The translations under genes and the position numbers were made by a program. The notes beneath the pieces were generated by a model. It was given only the letters and a program-made list of their open reading frames with translations, had not been told where the DNA came from and did not search any database. A stretch of DNA of 46,886 nucleotides from Bernardetia sp. (lineage in GTDB: Bacteria > Bacteroidota > Bacteroidia > Cytophagales > Bernardetiaceae). Below are positions 9,545-17,539 of the stretch, piece after piece. Position 1 is the first letter of the stretch; every line of letters begins with the position of its first letter. The DNA is taken from the NCBI RefSeq assembly GCF_020630935.1, contig NZ_JAHDIG010000037.1, positions 1-46,886 on the forward strand, written 5' to 3'.

Positions 9545-9713
9545 TTTAGTTAATTGATAATTAACAATTTTATAATTGAAAATAAAAAATATGCTTGCTG
9601 ATATTGTAAAAAATATCAGCAGCATCTTTATATATAATTGACGATTGAAATCCACTAATTTATTCATTATCCATTTTCAATTGTCCATTTATTAAAAGCC
9701 TTCAAAACATACT

Positions 9714-10640
9714 ATGCCAAATTTAAAAGAAGTTCGTGGAAGGATTGTATCTGTAAAATCTACGCAACAGATTACAAAAGCAATGAAAATGGTAGCTGCT
9801 GCAAAGTTGCGCCGAGCTCAAAACCGTATGTTGCAAATGCGTCCTTATGCTCAAAAATTGAGTCAGATTTTGCAAAATGTAACAGCTTCTCTTGTTGGAG
9901 ATGATTTTGAAAGCAAGTATAGCGAAGTACGTCCAGAAGAAAAAATCTTGATTGTTGCAATTACTTCTGATAAAGGACTTTGTGGAGCATTCAATACCTA
10001 TATTCTTCGTGCTGTTCAGAATTTACTTACTCGTACATATAGCCGTCAGAACTCTTTAGGAAACGTAACCATTATGCCTATCGGCAAGCGTGCTTTAGAC
10101 CATTTTAGCCGTCGTAATGCAAAAATGGTAAAAGATTATGCTGGTATTTTCTCTACAAAAGAGCTTTCTTTTGACGATGTGCGTAAGGCAGCAGAATATG
10201 CAATGGAGCATTTTGTAGAAGGAAATTATGATAAAGTAGTTATTGTTTATAATGAATTTAAAAACGTTGCTACTCAGATTGTAAGAACAGAACAGTTTTT
10301 GCCAATCACTCCTCCTACTGAAAACGAAACTTCTACTAAGCCTTCTCTTGATAAGAAAGAAGAGTTTAACAAAAGCGTAGATTACGTATTTGAGCCAGAT
10401 AAGAAAGAAATTTTGGCAGATCTTATTCCACAATCTTTGAAAACACAGTTTTATAGCAAAATTTTGGAATCAAACGCTGCTGAACAAGGCGCACGTATGA
10501 CAGCTATGGACAAAGCAACTGAAAATGCAGGTGAGCTTTTGAAAGAATTGAAACTAAGTTATAACCGTGCTAGACAAGCTAACATTACTAAAGAGATTTT
10601 GGAAATCGTTGGTGGAGCAGAAGCATTAGAGCAAGGTTAG
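9714..10640 (+). CDS. atpG: F0F1 ATP synthase subunit gamma
   Basis: Gamma is the central rotor shaft. The N-terminal helix MPNLKEVRGRIVSVKSTQQITKAMKMVAAAKLRRAQ and the C-terminal helix ending ASRARQANITKEILEIVGG-type sequence (here YNRARQANITKEILEIVGGAEAL) are the paired coiled-coil ends of the family, with ITSDKGLCGAFN in the globular domain. The protein is 308 residues, about 20 longer than E. coli gamma. The extra length maps to a charged loop near residues 200-222, a region where Bacteroidota gammas commonly carry insertions. The gene ends the operon, with a strong terminator 50 nt later. Confidence 0.97.
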   Translation: MPNLKEVRGRIVSVKSTQQITKAMKMVAAAKLRRAQNRMLQMRPYAQKLSQILQNVTASLVGDDFESKYSEVRPEEKILIVAITSDKGLCGAFNTYILRAVQNLLTRTYSRQNSLGNVTIMPIGKRALDHFSRRNAKMVKDYAGIFSTKELSFDDVRKAAEYAMEHFVEGNYDKVVIVYNEFKNVATQIVRTEQFLPITPPTENETSTKPSLDKKEEFNKSVDYVFEPDKKEILADLIPQSLKTQFYSKILESNAAEQGARMTAMDKATENAGELLKELKLSYNRARQANITKEILEIVGGAEALEQG

Positions 10641-10687
10641 TCTTTTTAGTGATTAATTGTAAGCAATTAATTATTAGTTAAATACAG

Positions 10688-10728
10688 AAAAACCGTTTGA
10701 AATTTATAATATTTCAAACGGTTTTTTT
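10688..10728 (+). terminator. Terminator of the ATP synthase operon
   Basis: AACCGTTTGAAAT (10691-10703) pairs perfectly with ATTTCAAACGGTT (10711-10723) around a 7-nt loop, and the stem is extended by A/T pairs and followed by a T-run. This is a classical intrinsic terminator. Confidence 0.9.
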
Positions 10729-10758
10729 ATTTTTAAAATAAAACTTTAGCTTTCAGTT

Positions 10759-11028
10759 ATGAATTATATAGACAAGGTTTTACAAGACATAGCAGAGTTT
10801 GTTATTCTGTTCTCTTTAGGGTATAACTTTAATGAACTTTTATCTGATACTCTTAATGAAGTAAGTATTTTCGACAATTTGTTCTTAGTTATATCTGTTA
10901 TATTTTTTATTCTAATGGTAGGAGTAATTGCTTATATGGGTATTAGGAAAAGAAATAGAAGAAAATTATACTATATTCTCGTCACACTTTTAATAACAGG
11001 CGTTTGTATCTATACTGCTATTAAGTAG
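10759..11028 (+). CDS. N-terminal fragment of the interrupted membrane protein
   Basis: This 89-codon ORF encodes a membrane protein with hydrophobic stretches at about residues 12-24, 42-61 and 71-87. Its stop codon TAG is supplied by the first bases of the inserted element, since the native frame continues past the element. It might still be made as a truncated product. It follows the atpG terminator on the same strand and has no recognised family. Confidence 0.6.
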   Translation: MNYIDKVLQDIAEFVILFSLGYNFNELLSDTLNEVSIFDNLFLVISVIFFILMVGVIAYMGIRKRNRRKLYYILVTLLITGVCIYTAIK

Positions 11029-11172
11029 TTGAGTAGTACAATTTAGTTTATAAAGACTATTGTCAAGATCTGTTTTTTTCTTCGAAAAGACCCTTGACAA
11101 AGTTAAAATTCAACTTTTTATAAAATTGCACTAGCTTTTGAAAATAACAAAATTATACCAGTTAACTACTTA
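11022..11172. mobile_element. MITE-like palindromic element (147 bp) flanked by TA, copy 1
   Basis: The element 11024-11170 begins AGTAGTTGAGTAGTACAATT. The reverse complement of its right end begins AGTAGTTAACTGGTATAATT, so 17 of the first 21 positions agree as terminal inverted repeats. TA is present on both sides (11022-11023 and 11171-11172). Inside, TTGTCAAG (11060-11067) pairs with CTTGACAA (11093-11100) and TTTTC pairs with GAAAA at the centre, so the whole element can fold into a hairpin. It has no ORF. A TA duplication is characteristic of the IS630/Tc1-mariner superfamily, whose transposase would have to act from elsewhere. A second copy begins at 46834. Confidence 0.82.
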
Positions 11173-11213
11173 ATTATTCAAAGATTAAAAAAGTTGATAA
11201 CTCGCCTGTTGTT

Positions 11214-11501
11214 ATGAAGTTTTCTCATGTTAGTAGTGGGTTCAATCTATGCTTAGAGCTAAGACAAGACAGCACATATTTATTCACACAAAATAACTCT
11301 ATAGAGATTTATAGAGGAAGATACTCAAAACAGGACAGTATCATAAAATTAGACAGAACTAAAATAGGTAGTATAATTGAATCTAATGTCCTATTAATCA
11401 GAAAAGGACAAGGAGACAAAGCCATACTTTATCAAGTTGATGAAGATGATAATCAGTATAGAATTATTAAAAAAGCTTTTCCATTTATACTTGTAAAATA
11501 A
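11214..11501 (+). CDS. C-terminal fragment of the interrupted membrane protein
   Basis: This 95-codon ORF encodes a soluble, beta-rich domain with the sequence SSGFNLCLELRQDSTYLF and ends KKAFPFILVK. Its ATG at 11214 is probably an internal Met of the original gene, because the frame stays open back to 11166 inside the element. It has no promoter or ribosome site that I can see, so expression is doubtful. It converges with the rhlE gene, whose stop is 5 nt away. Confidence 0.5.
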   Translation: MKFSHVSSGFNLCLELRQDSTYLFTQNNSIEIYRGRYSKQDSIIKLDRTKIGSIIESNVLLIRKGQGDKAILYQVDEDDNQYRIIKKAFPFILVK

Positions 11502-11505
11502 AATC

Positions 11506-12822
11506 TCATCTTTTCTTCTTAGGTTTTCTGTTTGATGAACTTCTATTTTTTTTCTTGTCTTTATTTTTAGGGTCTTGATAGCGTTTTTTGTGGTGGAACG
11601 CTCCTTTGTAGTTAGGGTCTTCTCGCTGTCTGATAAAGTCTAATGCACGAAGAAGTTTCTGATTTTCCTCAAAAGGCGTTTGTGTAATATCTACGACTGT
11701 CGGAATGCGTTCTTGTGGAATTTTTTTTCCAATTAGTTTTTCAATTTTTCTAAGGTGATGAACATCTAAAACGTTGGCAAACGTAATGGCAATTCCTTCT
11801 TTCTCTGCTCGTCCTGTACGTCCAATTCTGTGTACATAATCGTCGTATTGTTTCGGAACTTCAAAATTAATAACGTGACTTACATCACTCACATCTAATC
11901 CTCTTGCAGCCACATCTGTTGCCACCAAAATACGGATATTCTCTTTTTTAAAATCATCAAAAGCATTGCTTCGTGCATTTTGGTCTTTATTGCTATGGAT
12001 TACACGTACACTCTCATCTACTTTTCTTGTCAGAAATTTATACACATTATTAGCTACTTCTTTTGTACGAGTAAAGACAATCACTTTATGAAAGCTCTCT
12101 TTGTCTTCCAAAAGGTGTTCTAAAAGATTGATTTTGGTTCGGAAATTAGGAACTTCATAATATCTTTGTTCTACTGTTTCGGCAGTAACAGCAACTGGAG
12201 AGATATTTATTTCTTCTGGAAACTCTAAAAAGTCTTCTGTTAGTTTGACGACTTTCTCTGGCATTGTCGCTGAAAAAAGAGCATTTTGGCGTTTTTTACT
12301 AGAAATAATTTCCAACAAACGATTAATTTGTGGCTGAAAACCCATATCCAAAATACGGTCTGCCTCATCCATTATCATCGTCTTAATTTTTCTTAGATTC
12401 AGTTCATTTCTCTGATAAATATCTAAAAGCCTTCCTGGAGTAGCGATAATCAAATCCATCCCTTCCCTTACTTGCTCCAACTGCCTTTTTATGCTTCCAC
12501 TTCCTCCATATAATGCTACGGCACGCAAATCTGTATATTTACTAAGCATTTCGAAGTGTTCGTAAATCTGCATGACAAGCTCACGAGTAGGGGCAAGAAT
12601 TAAGGCACGAGGCTCATTTCCTTGTGCATATTTGAGTTTCATCAAGAGAGGCAACATAAAAGCAGCCGTTTTTCCTGTTCCTGTCTGTGCTACGCCAATA
12701 ACATCATGTCCAGCCAAAAGCAAAGGAATTGCCTTTTCTTGAATCGGACTAGGTTTTTCATACCCTGCTTCTTCAATGGCGTTGAGGAGTTGTCTGTTTA
12801 ATTTAAAATCTTCGAAAGTCAT
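11506..12822 (-). CDS. rhlE: DEAD-box ATP-dependent RNA helicase, RhlE type
   Basis: The 438-residue protein has all helicase motifs in order: the Q motif (FKLNRQLLNAIEEAGYEKPSPIQ), Walker A AQTGTGKT at 45-52, PTRELV, TPGR, DEAD at 152-155, SAT at 184-186, and in the second RecA domain ARGLDV and HRIGRTGR. The C-terminus after about residue 400 is a short basic tail rich in Lys and Arg that binds RNA non-specifically. RhlE proteins remodel RNA during ribosome assembly and mRNA turnover, often in the cold. Bacteroidota carry several paralogues, so the gene symbol is a class label. Confidence 0.93.
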   Translation of the reverse strand: MTFEDFKLNRQLLNAIEEAGYEKPSPIQEKAIPLLLAGHDVIGVAQTGTGKTAAFMLPLLMKLKYAQGNEPRALILAPTRELVMQIYEHFEMLSKYTDLRAVALYGGSGSIKRQLEQVREGMDLIIATPGRLLDIYQRNELNLRKIKTMIMDEADRILDMGFQPQINRLLEIISSKKRQNALFSATMPEKVVKLTEDFLEFPEEINISPVAVTAETVEQRYYEVPNFRTKINLLEHLLEDKESFHKVIVFTRTKEVANNVYKFLTRKVDESVRVIHSNKDQNARSNAFDDFKKENIRILVATDVAARGLDVSDVSHVINFEVPKQYDDYVHRIGRTGRAEKEGIAITFANVLDVHHLRKIEKLIGKKIPQERIPTVVDITQTPFEENQKLLRALDFIRQREDPNYKGAFHHKKRYQDPKNKDKKKNRSSSNRKPKKKR

Positions 12823-12827
12823 TCTTT

Positions 12828-12964
12828 AATCAGTTAGTAGTTACCAGTAATCAGTAACCAGTTTTTTCAATTTCTTTTTTATTTATCTCTTACTGTCAAA
12901 GGCAATCCTTTACCCTATATTTATCGTTCATAATTAATTTATCACTAACCATTAACTATTTATA
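12828..12964. repeat. Spacer of A/T-rich oligomer repeats upstream of rhlE
   Basis: This spacer contains AATCAGTAACCAGTTTTTT (12849-12867), identical to 5921-5939 after atpB, preceded by the related GTAGTTACCAGTAATCAG. Further on it carries TAATTAATTTATCACTAACC and TAACTATTTATAATTAACTA-like strings. It has no ORF. Confidence 0.55.
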
Positions 12965-12965
12965 A

Positions 12966-14249
12966 TTAACTAAACATTGGATTTGATTCCCAAAATCTAT
13001 AATTATCAGTTTCTTCAAATACTTTTGTTAATAATCTTTTTTCTACTTCTGTAAATTCTACATCTCTACGGCTCATCATTCTTTCGGCTGTTTTGAAAAG
13101 TGCATCAATGTGTGTGGTTACAAATTTGGTTTGATGGTTTCCATTGCCCCATGCAAATGACGGGATAAACTTAGGAGGAAAACCTTCTCCAAAAACATTT
13201 GCTCCTGTTCCTACAACAGTCGCTGTATTGAACATCGTACAGATTCCAGATTTGCTATGGTCACCCATCAGAAGTCCACAAAATTGAAGCTCTGTTTTTT
13301 CATAATTTTCTTCTGAGTAATTCCAAATTCTGACTGTTCCATAGTTGTTTTTTAGGTTAGAACAGTTGGTAGCTGCGCCTAAATTACACCATTCTCCAAT
13401 AACGGCATTTCCTAAGAAACCGTCGTGTCCTTTATTAGAATATCCAAAAAATACACAGTTGCTGACCTCTCCACCTACTTTGCAAAACTTTCCAATGGTG
13501 GTGTCACCTCTCATATTTGAATTTGTATTGATAACTGAACCTTCACCAAGCGCAAACGAGCCACGAATAATTGCACCTTCCTCAACACTTGCATTTTTTC
13601 CAATATAAATCGCTCCTTTTTCTGCATTCAAAACAGCACATTTTATGCTTGCTCCTTCTTCTATAAAAATGCGTTCTTCATTATATAAAACAGTATTTTT
13701 ATCTGTAACAATTTGGCTTGTGCGTCCTGTAGTAATTAAATCAAAGTCTTTTTCAATTTCTTGTTTGTTGTTTCTGAAAATATCCCACGTTCTTTGTAAG
13801 TATTGAATATTTATTTTTTCGGTACTTTGTTTTGCCACTTTTAGAGCGTAGTCATAAAATTTTTCTACGTCTTTAAACTGCTCTTTTGTCTTGAAAGCAA
13901 TGAGCTGAGTTCCTTCTGCATTATCTGAGAAAATAGCTGTTTCTGACTGAAGAGTATCTATTTTTTGAAAAAAATCTAGTGTTGGTAAGGTAGCTCCATT
14001 GATGTATAGGTTCTCGTCTCCTCCAAATGAAATTGGAAACTTCTCTTGTAAGTAGCTTTGCGTTAGAAATGAAAATGTATGATTTGGAGTATCTGAATGA
14101 CCTGTATTTTTAAGATACTGATTGAAATAAGTTTCAAATTTTTCTTTAATTGTCAGAATACCGACACGCAAGTCAGCTACAGGACGAGTAAATGTAAAAG
14201 GTAGTAAGTGAGTTCGGAGTGAAGCAGAATCAAAAAAAATGATATTCAT
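12966..14249 (-). CDS. GlmU-like UDP-GlcNAc pyrophosphorylase / GlcN-1-P acetyltransferase (TIGR03991 type)
   Basis: The N-terminus MNIIFFDSASLRTHLLPFTFTRPVADLRVGILTI and the later RTWDIFRNN region characterise the Bacteroidota alternative GlmU family. The C-terminal half is a left-handed beta helix made of hexapeptide repeats, for instance IYIGKNASVEEGAIIRGSFALGEG and VIGEWCNLGAATNCSNLKNNYG, the last being the usual acetyltransferase active-site neighbourhood. The family is thought to make UDP-N-acetylglucosamine for peptidoglycan and other envelope polymers in place of canonical GlmU. Length of 427 residues is normal. The N-terminal domain lacks the usual LxxGxGTRM motif, so activity of that half is inferred from the family only. 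Confidence 0.88.
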   Translation of the reverse strand: MNIIFFDSASLRTHLLPFTFTRPVADLRVGILTIKEKFETYFNQYLKNTGHSDTPNHTFSFLTQSYLQEKFPISFGGDENLYINGATLPTLDFFQKIDTLQSETAIFSDNAEGTQLIAFKTKEQFKDVEKFYDYALKVAKQSTEKINIQYLQRTWDIFRNNKQEIEKDFDLITTGRTSQIVTDKNTVLYNEERIFIEEGASIKCAVLNAEKGAIYIGKNASVEEGAIIRGSFALGEGSVINTNSNMRGDTTIGKFCKVGGEVSNCVFFGYSNKGHDGFLGNAVIGEWCNLGAATNCSNLKNNYGTVRIWNYSEENYEKTELQFCGLLMGDHSKSGICTMFNTATVVGTGANVFGEGFPPKFIPSFAWGNGNHQTKFVTTHIDALFKTAERMMSRRDVEFTEVEKRLLTKVFEETDNYRFWESNPMFS

Positions 14250-14340
14250 AGCAAATGAAAAATGACGTGTAAATTTTATTATGCTACAAATTTACAGAAA
14301 AGTGGTATAGAAAAATGTTTTTTTTGAAAATTGATGTTTA

Positions 14341-15081
14341 TCATTTTCTCAAATCTACAATCCAAGCAGAGGGAACGTAACTTTCTACAATAAAACTACA
14401 TAGATTTGTCCACCTTGAAGCATTTATAGTAATCCAAGCATCGCAAGAAGCTACAACGTGGTTTTCTTTTTCGCTTAATTCCACGATGGATTTATCAGCT
14501 TGTTTTTCCAAAACTACTTTCCAATTCCATTGTTTTTCTTCTGCCAACTCTTCTATTATTTTCTTTAGCCTACCACTATTTGAAATCGGAGCATCTAAAA
14601 TCCATATTATATCATTTATCTCTAATTCTTCAATGACTTTTCCTATAAGTTCTAAGGCTGGCAAAGTTTCTTCTACCTTTCGGTAAGTAGAGTGGATACT
14701 GGCAATGTCACGCAAGCAGTCATCCAAACCAATAAAAAGAGGTGCGCCCGAAAGTGCACACTCTGTTGTGATAAGTAAGTTATAACCATCAATAACCAAA
14801 GTAGAGTTTAGCTTTTTAAAATCATCATCAATACTAATCTCTTTATCTTTTCTTAATCTTAAACTTTGTTCATCCGAACTTGCCGATTGAATGGCTTTTC
14901 TCTGACGGTCGGTAAGATAAAATTTATCTCCTACCAGTTTTAGAGATGCTTTTGGAGAATACTCTTTAGAAAGCAGCCACGACAAATCAGAAACAGCTTG
15001 CTGAAGATTTTCTATATGTTTTGTAGCAAAAGCAGCATGGTCTTTTGGATTTGCTCCTCTGTGTTTTTGAGAATGAGGCAT
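14341..15081 (-). CDS. DUF434 domain protein
   Basis: The first 65 residues (RGANPKDHAAFATKHIENLQ, then LSWLLSKEYSPKASLKLVGDKFYLTDRQRKAI) match the DUF434 pattern. The rest contains NSTLVIDGYNLLITTECALSGAPLF and IIWILDAPISNSGRLKKIIEEL, with acidic residues following hydrophobic strands, which resembles a PIN or nuclease-like fold (the region often called DUF5616). The 246-residue protein is soluble. Function is unknown; a nuclease-like role is only an inference from the acidic strand ends. It is transcribed with the same orientation as the GlmU-like gene after a 91-nt gap. Confidence 0.82.
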   Translation of the reverse strand: MPHSQKHRGANPKDHAAFATKHIENLQQAVSDLSWLLSKEYSPKASLKLVGDKFYLTDRQRKAIQSASSDEQSLRLRKDKEISIDDDFKKLNSTLVIDGYNLLITTECALSGAPLFIGLDDCLRDIASIHSTYRKVEETLPALELIGKVIEELEINDIIWILDAPISNSGRLKKIIEELAEEKQWNWKVVLEKQADKSIVELSEKENHVVASCDAWITINASRWTNLCSFIVESYVPSAWIVDLRK

Positions 15082-15197
15082 AGATTCAATGATTAGTTTG
15101 TAATGATTAACTACTAATTGGAATTACATAATTTTCTAATGAAATAACTATTTTAGCATTTCACTTACAACTTATAATTTAACCACTAATCACTAAA

Positions 15198-16313
15198 CTA
15201 TGGTTCAAATGTCCATAAGATGCTTTCTACTTCACGAATGTAATCACGCTTTTTGTGTGTAGGAGCATAAATAAAACCTTCAATGTAGTAGAGTCTGTTT
15301 TTAGTCTCATCTACAATCAAATATCCTAAGAAAGGACCTCCAGAAGTATTTGAAGTAAGTTTCCAAAGCGCACGAATTTCTATAGCATAGCTTCCTTTGA
15401 AATTAATTTCCTGTGAAAAATAAGGAATTACATCTGTTTGGTCTGTCATATACGAACCTCTATCTGGGTCTTTCATGTAGGCTTCGCCAAGCTCTCTTCG
15501 CCACGCCAAAACGCTATCAGCACTCAGCTGTTTTTGTGAGGTATAAGGTTTATAGGCTACAAAAACATTTCGGTCTCGTCCGTTTGCATTGTCTATCATT
15601 CTTAGAAATACAAAACCTGAATCCTGCTCATTTATATCTTTAGCCTCTTGATAGCCTTGTGGAATACTTATTTTGAAACCGTGTTCTTTTTGGTAACGTT
15701 CCATTCTACCTGTCTGTTCTCCACCTCTAAAAGCGACTAAATAAGAGCGACGACGTTCGGTTTTATAGAAAATTTCTCTTAATTTTTCTTCATTTGCTTG
15801 TAGGTGTTTGATAAGCTGCTCATCATCTTTTCCTATCAAATAAACCACTTGCTGATTTTTAGCATTTACATCTTTTTTTACAATAAGATAAGGTGTTGTA
15901 TCGGCTGCAATTCTATCTAGGCTTTCTTTTGAGAATTTTTTACGTAAAATATCACTATCTATTGTTTTGCTTTCCAATGACAAAATCACAAAAATAGAAT
16001 GGTATTCTTCTAGCAAATCATTGACTTTTTTGGGAGCAGCGTGGTAGAGCTTGAAAATAGGTTCTGCTGGTTGTGGAAATCCAGGCATAGGAGCCATATA
16101 GAGTTCACGAACAGCAGCTCCTAAATCGCCTTCCCATTTACTAGAATCCATTTGGAGTAAAATTTCACCACGTCCACCCTTCGAAGGAGGAAGAAAATCT
16201 CTGTATGAGAAGGTTTTTTCTGCATCTTTTTCGCCAGAACAAGACGAGAGAGAAGTTATGGTAATTGAGAGAAAGAAGAAAAAAGTAAGTTTGAAGATGG
16301 TCTGAAATTTCAT
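15198..16313 (-). CDS. DUF4837 family lipoprotein
   Basis: A signal peptide with a run of Phe and Leu is followed by a lipobox ending at Cys25 (SLSSCSGEK), so the protein is lipidated in the envelope. The mature part has the DUF4837 hallmarks LPPSKGGRGEILLQMDSSKWEG near the start and SGGPFLGYLIVDETKNRLYYIEGFIYAP near the end. Length of 371 residues is normal for the family, which is limited to Bacteroidota and has no known function. The preceding spacer carries A/T-rich oligomers; no terminator was seen after the stop. Confidence 0.9.
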   Translation of the reverse strand: MKFQTIFKLTFFFFLSITITSLSSCSGEKDAEKTFSYRDFLPPSKGGRGEILLQMDSSKWEGDLGAAVRELYMAPMPGFPQPAEPIFKLYHAAPKKVNDLLEEYHSIFVILSLESKTIDSDILRKKFSKESLDRIAADTTPYLIVKKDVNAKNQQVVYLIGKDDEQLIKHLQANEEKLREIFYKTERRRSYLVAFRGGEQTGRMERYQKEHGFKISIPQGYQEAKDINEQDSGFVFLRMIDNANGRDRNVFVAYKPYTSQKQLSADSVLAWRRELGEAYMKDPDRGSYMTDQTDVIPYFSQEINFKGSYAIEIRALWKLTSNTSGGPFLGYLIVDETKNRLYYIEGFIYAPTHKKRDYIREVESILWTFEP

Positions 16314-16547
16314 TGAAAATATTGAATTGATTTTTGTTTCCTTTATTTAACCTACTAAGGTGCATACTTAAAACACTATTGTAACACGAAAGTAACGAAA
16401 ATATAGTGAGTTTTCAGACAAATTAACATTGAAATTGAATTAGAGTTTATGAGTCCTTGCTTTTGCTAAAGTGATTTGATTTTATTAGAACAGAAAAAAT
16501 ATTAGTTTTATGAAAATTAATCATACCAAACAAAATTTTTAATAGCT

Positions 16548-16898
16548 ATGGAAAATACAGATTTCGAAAATAAAATAAAGCCATTTTTTTGGACAGACCA
16601 CGAAACAAGTGCATCAGTTTGTTTGACTGTAGGAGAATACAAAACAGAAATTTTTGAGACACGAGCTGATGAAGGATTTGAAGGTGGTGGCTACGATTGG
16701 GCTTCGTTGGCACGAGTATTTTTAGAAGAAAAGCAACCTGAGTGGACAGAAGTTATACGTTTTGACCCTGAGGGGAGTATGTATTGTGCCTACTCCTCTG
16801 ATAAAGAAGCTCTAAAAGAGTTTAGTTTGAAGTTTAAAGAAGCCTGTGAAAATGAAAAACTCATACAGGATTTGTTTTCAAGAGCAGAGTTAGATTAG
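16548..16898 (+). CDS. Imm51-like immunity protein (orphan)
   Basis: The 116-residue acidic protein matches the Imm51 immunity family by its pattern SVCLTVGEYKTEIFETRADEGFEGGGYDWASLARVFLEE, then RFDPEGSMYCAYSSDKEALKEFSLKFKEAC. Such proteins neutralise polymorphic toxins delivered by neighbouring cells. No toxin, Rhs or secretion gene is adjacent; the neighbours are a DUF4837 lipoprotein and ruvX, so it is either an orphan immunity gene or one recruited for another role. It converges with ruvX across a hairpin terminator. The family call is from memory of the motif, not a search. Confidence 0.75.
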   Translation: MENTDFENKIKPFFWTDHETSASVCLTVGEYKTEIFETRADEGFEGGGYDWASLARVFLEEKQPEWTEVIRFDPEGSMYCAYSSDKEALKEFSLKFKEACENEKLIQDLFSRAELD

Positions 16899-16925
16899 TA
16901 CTCATCTAAACGTATCACAATAGTC

Positions 16926-16960
16926 TTAGGGAAAGTATTAAGACTAAGTGCTTTCCCTAA
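16926..16960. terminator. Bidirectional terminator between the Imm51 gene and ruvX
   Basis: TTAGGGAAAG (16926-16935) pairs perfectly with CTTTCCCTAA (16951-16960) around a 15-nt loop. It lies between two convergent stops and can serve both genes. Confidence 0.6.
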
Positions 16961-16967
16961 AATTCAT

Positions 16968-17387
16968 TTAATAGCTTTGTGTTCTCTCCATATAGGTCTG
17001 TAAAATCAAAACGGCACTTATTTTATCTACATTAGCTTTATTACGACGATTTTTTTTACTCATTCCTCCACTAATCATTGCATCTAAGGCAAGCGAAGAA
17101 GTAAAACGTTCGTCTTCCAAAGAAATAGGAATGTCTGGGAAAATGGTTTCTAATTTCTTTTGAAATTTTTCTACGGCTGCTGCATTGCTAGAAGGTGAGT
17201 TGTCTAGTCTTTTAGGCATTCCCAATACAAAAATTTCTACATTTTCTTTTTCTACATACTCCTTTAAATAATCTAACACCTCATTTTCAGCTACTGTTTC
17301 TAGTGCTGTTGCAATAATTTTATCATTGTCTGAAACGGCGAGTCCTACTCGTTTTTGCCCATAATCAATGGCTAATAATCTTCCCAT
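16968..17387 (-). CDS. ruvX: Putative pre-16S rRNA nuclease / Holliday junction resolvase (YqgF family)
   Basis: The 139-residue protein has the RNase H-like fold signature: DYGQKRVGLAVSD near the N-terminus with catalytic Asp8, a middle strand VEIFVLGMPKRLDNS, and LEDERFTS with the acidic catalytic residues. Length is typical. Family members process the 5' end of 16S rRNA in E. coli and were earlier annotated as resolvases. The start at 17387 places the first catalytic strand correctly. TATTTTTG on the minus strand (17437-17444) could be a -7 box, but no -33 element was found. Confidence 0.93.
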   Translation of the reverse strand: MGRLLAIDYGQKRVGLAVSDNDKIIATALETVAENEVLDYLKEYVEKENVEIFVLGMPKRLDNSPSSNAAAVEKFQKKLETIFPDIPISLEDERFTSSLALDAMISGGMSKKNRRNKANVDKISAVLILQTYMERTQSY

Positions 17388-17539
17388 AGTTTTATAACTT
17401 TATTTTTTTTATTGTAAAATACAAATCTATTTTTTGCAAAAATACATCGAAAAGAATGCTTTTCTTGGTTAGAGTTCTGATTTTATTCCTTAAATTTCAT
17501 TTTAGTTCATCAAAACTACTAATCAAACCCCTTTAGATT

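Larger units (their letters stand above)
10759..11501 (+). pseudogene. Membrane protein gene interrupted by a MITE
   Basis: Two ORFs, 10759-11028 and 11214-11501, lie on either side of a palindromic element. Removing 11024-11172 (the 147-bp element plus one copy of TA) fuses them in the same frame without a stop, giving a 197-residue protein whose junction reads YTAINYSKIKKVD. The second ORF is also open upstream of its ATG right up to the element. The fused protein would have two or three membrane helices in the first 90 residues and a soluble C-terminal domain containing GFNLCLELRQDSTYLF and GRYSKQDSIIKLD, a pattern I associate with small uncharacterised Bacteroidota membrane proteins. The interruption is read directly from the sequence; the original function is unknown. 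Confidence 0.8.

Noticed and set aside
11022-11028. TTAA or TAAT as the target duplication of the element
   Set aside because: TTAA fits copy 1, but copy 2 is preceded by GTAA; TA is the only target consistent with both.
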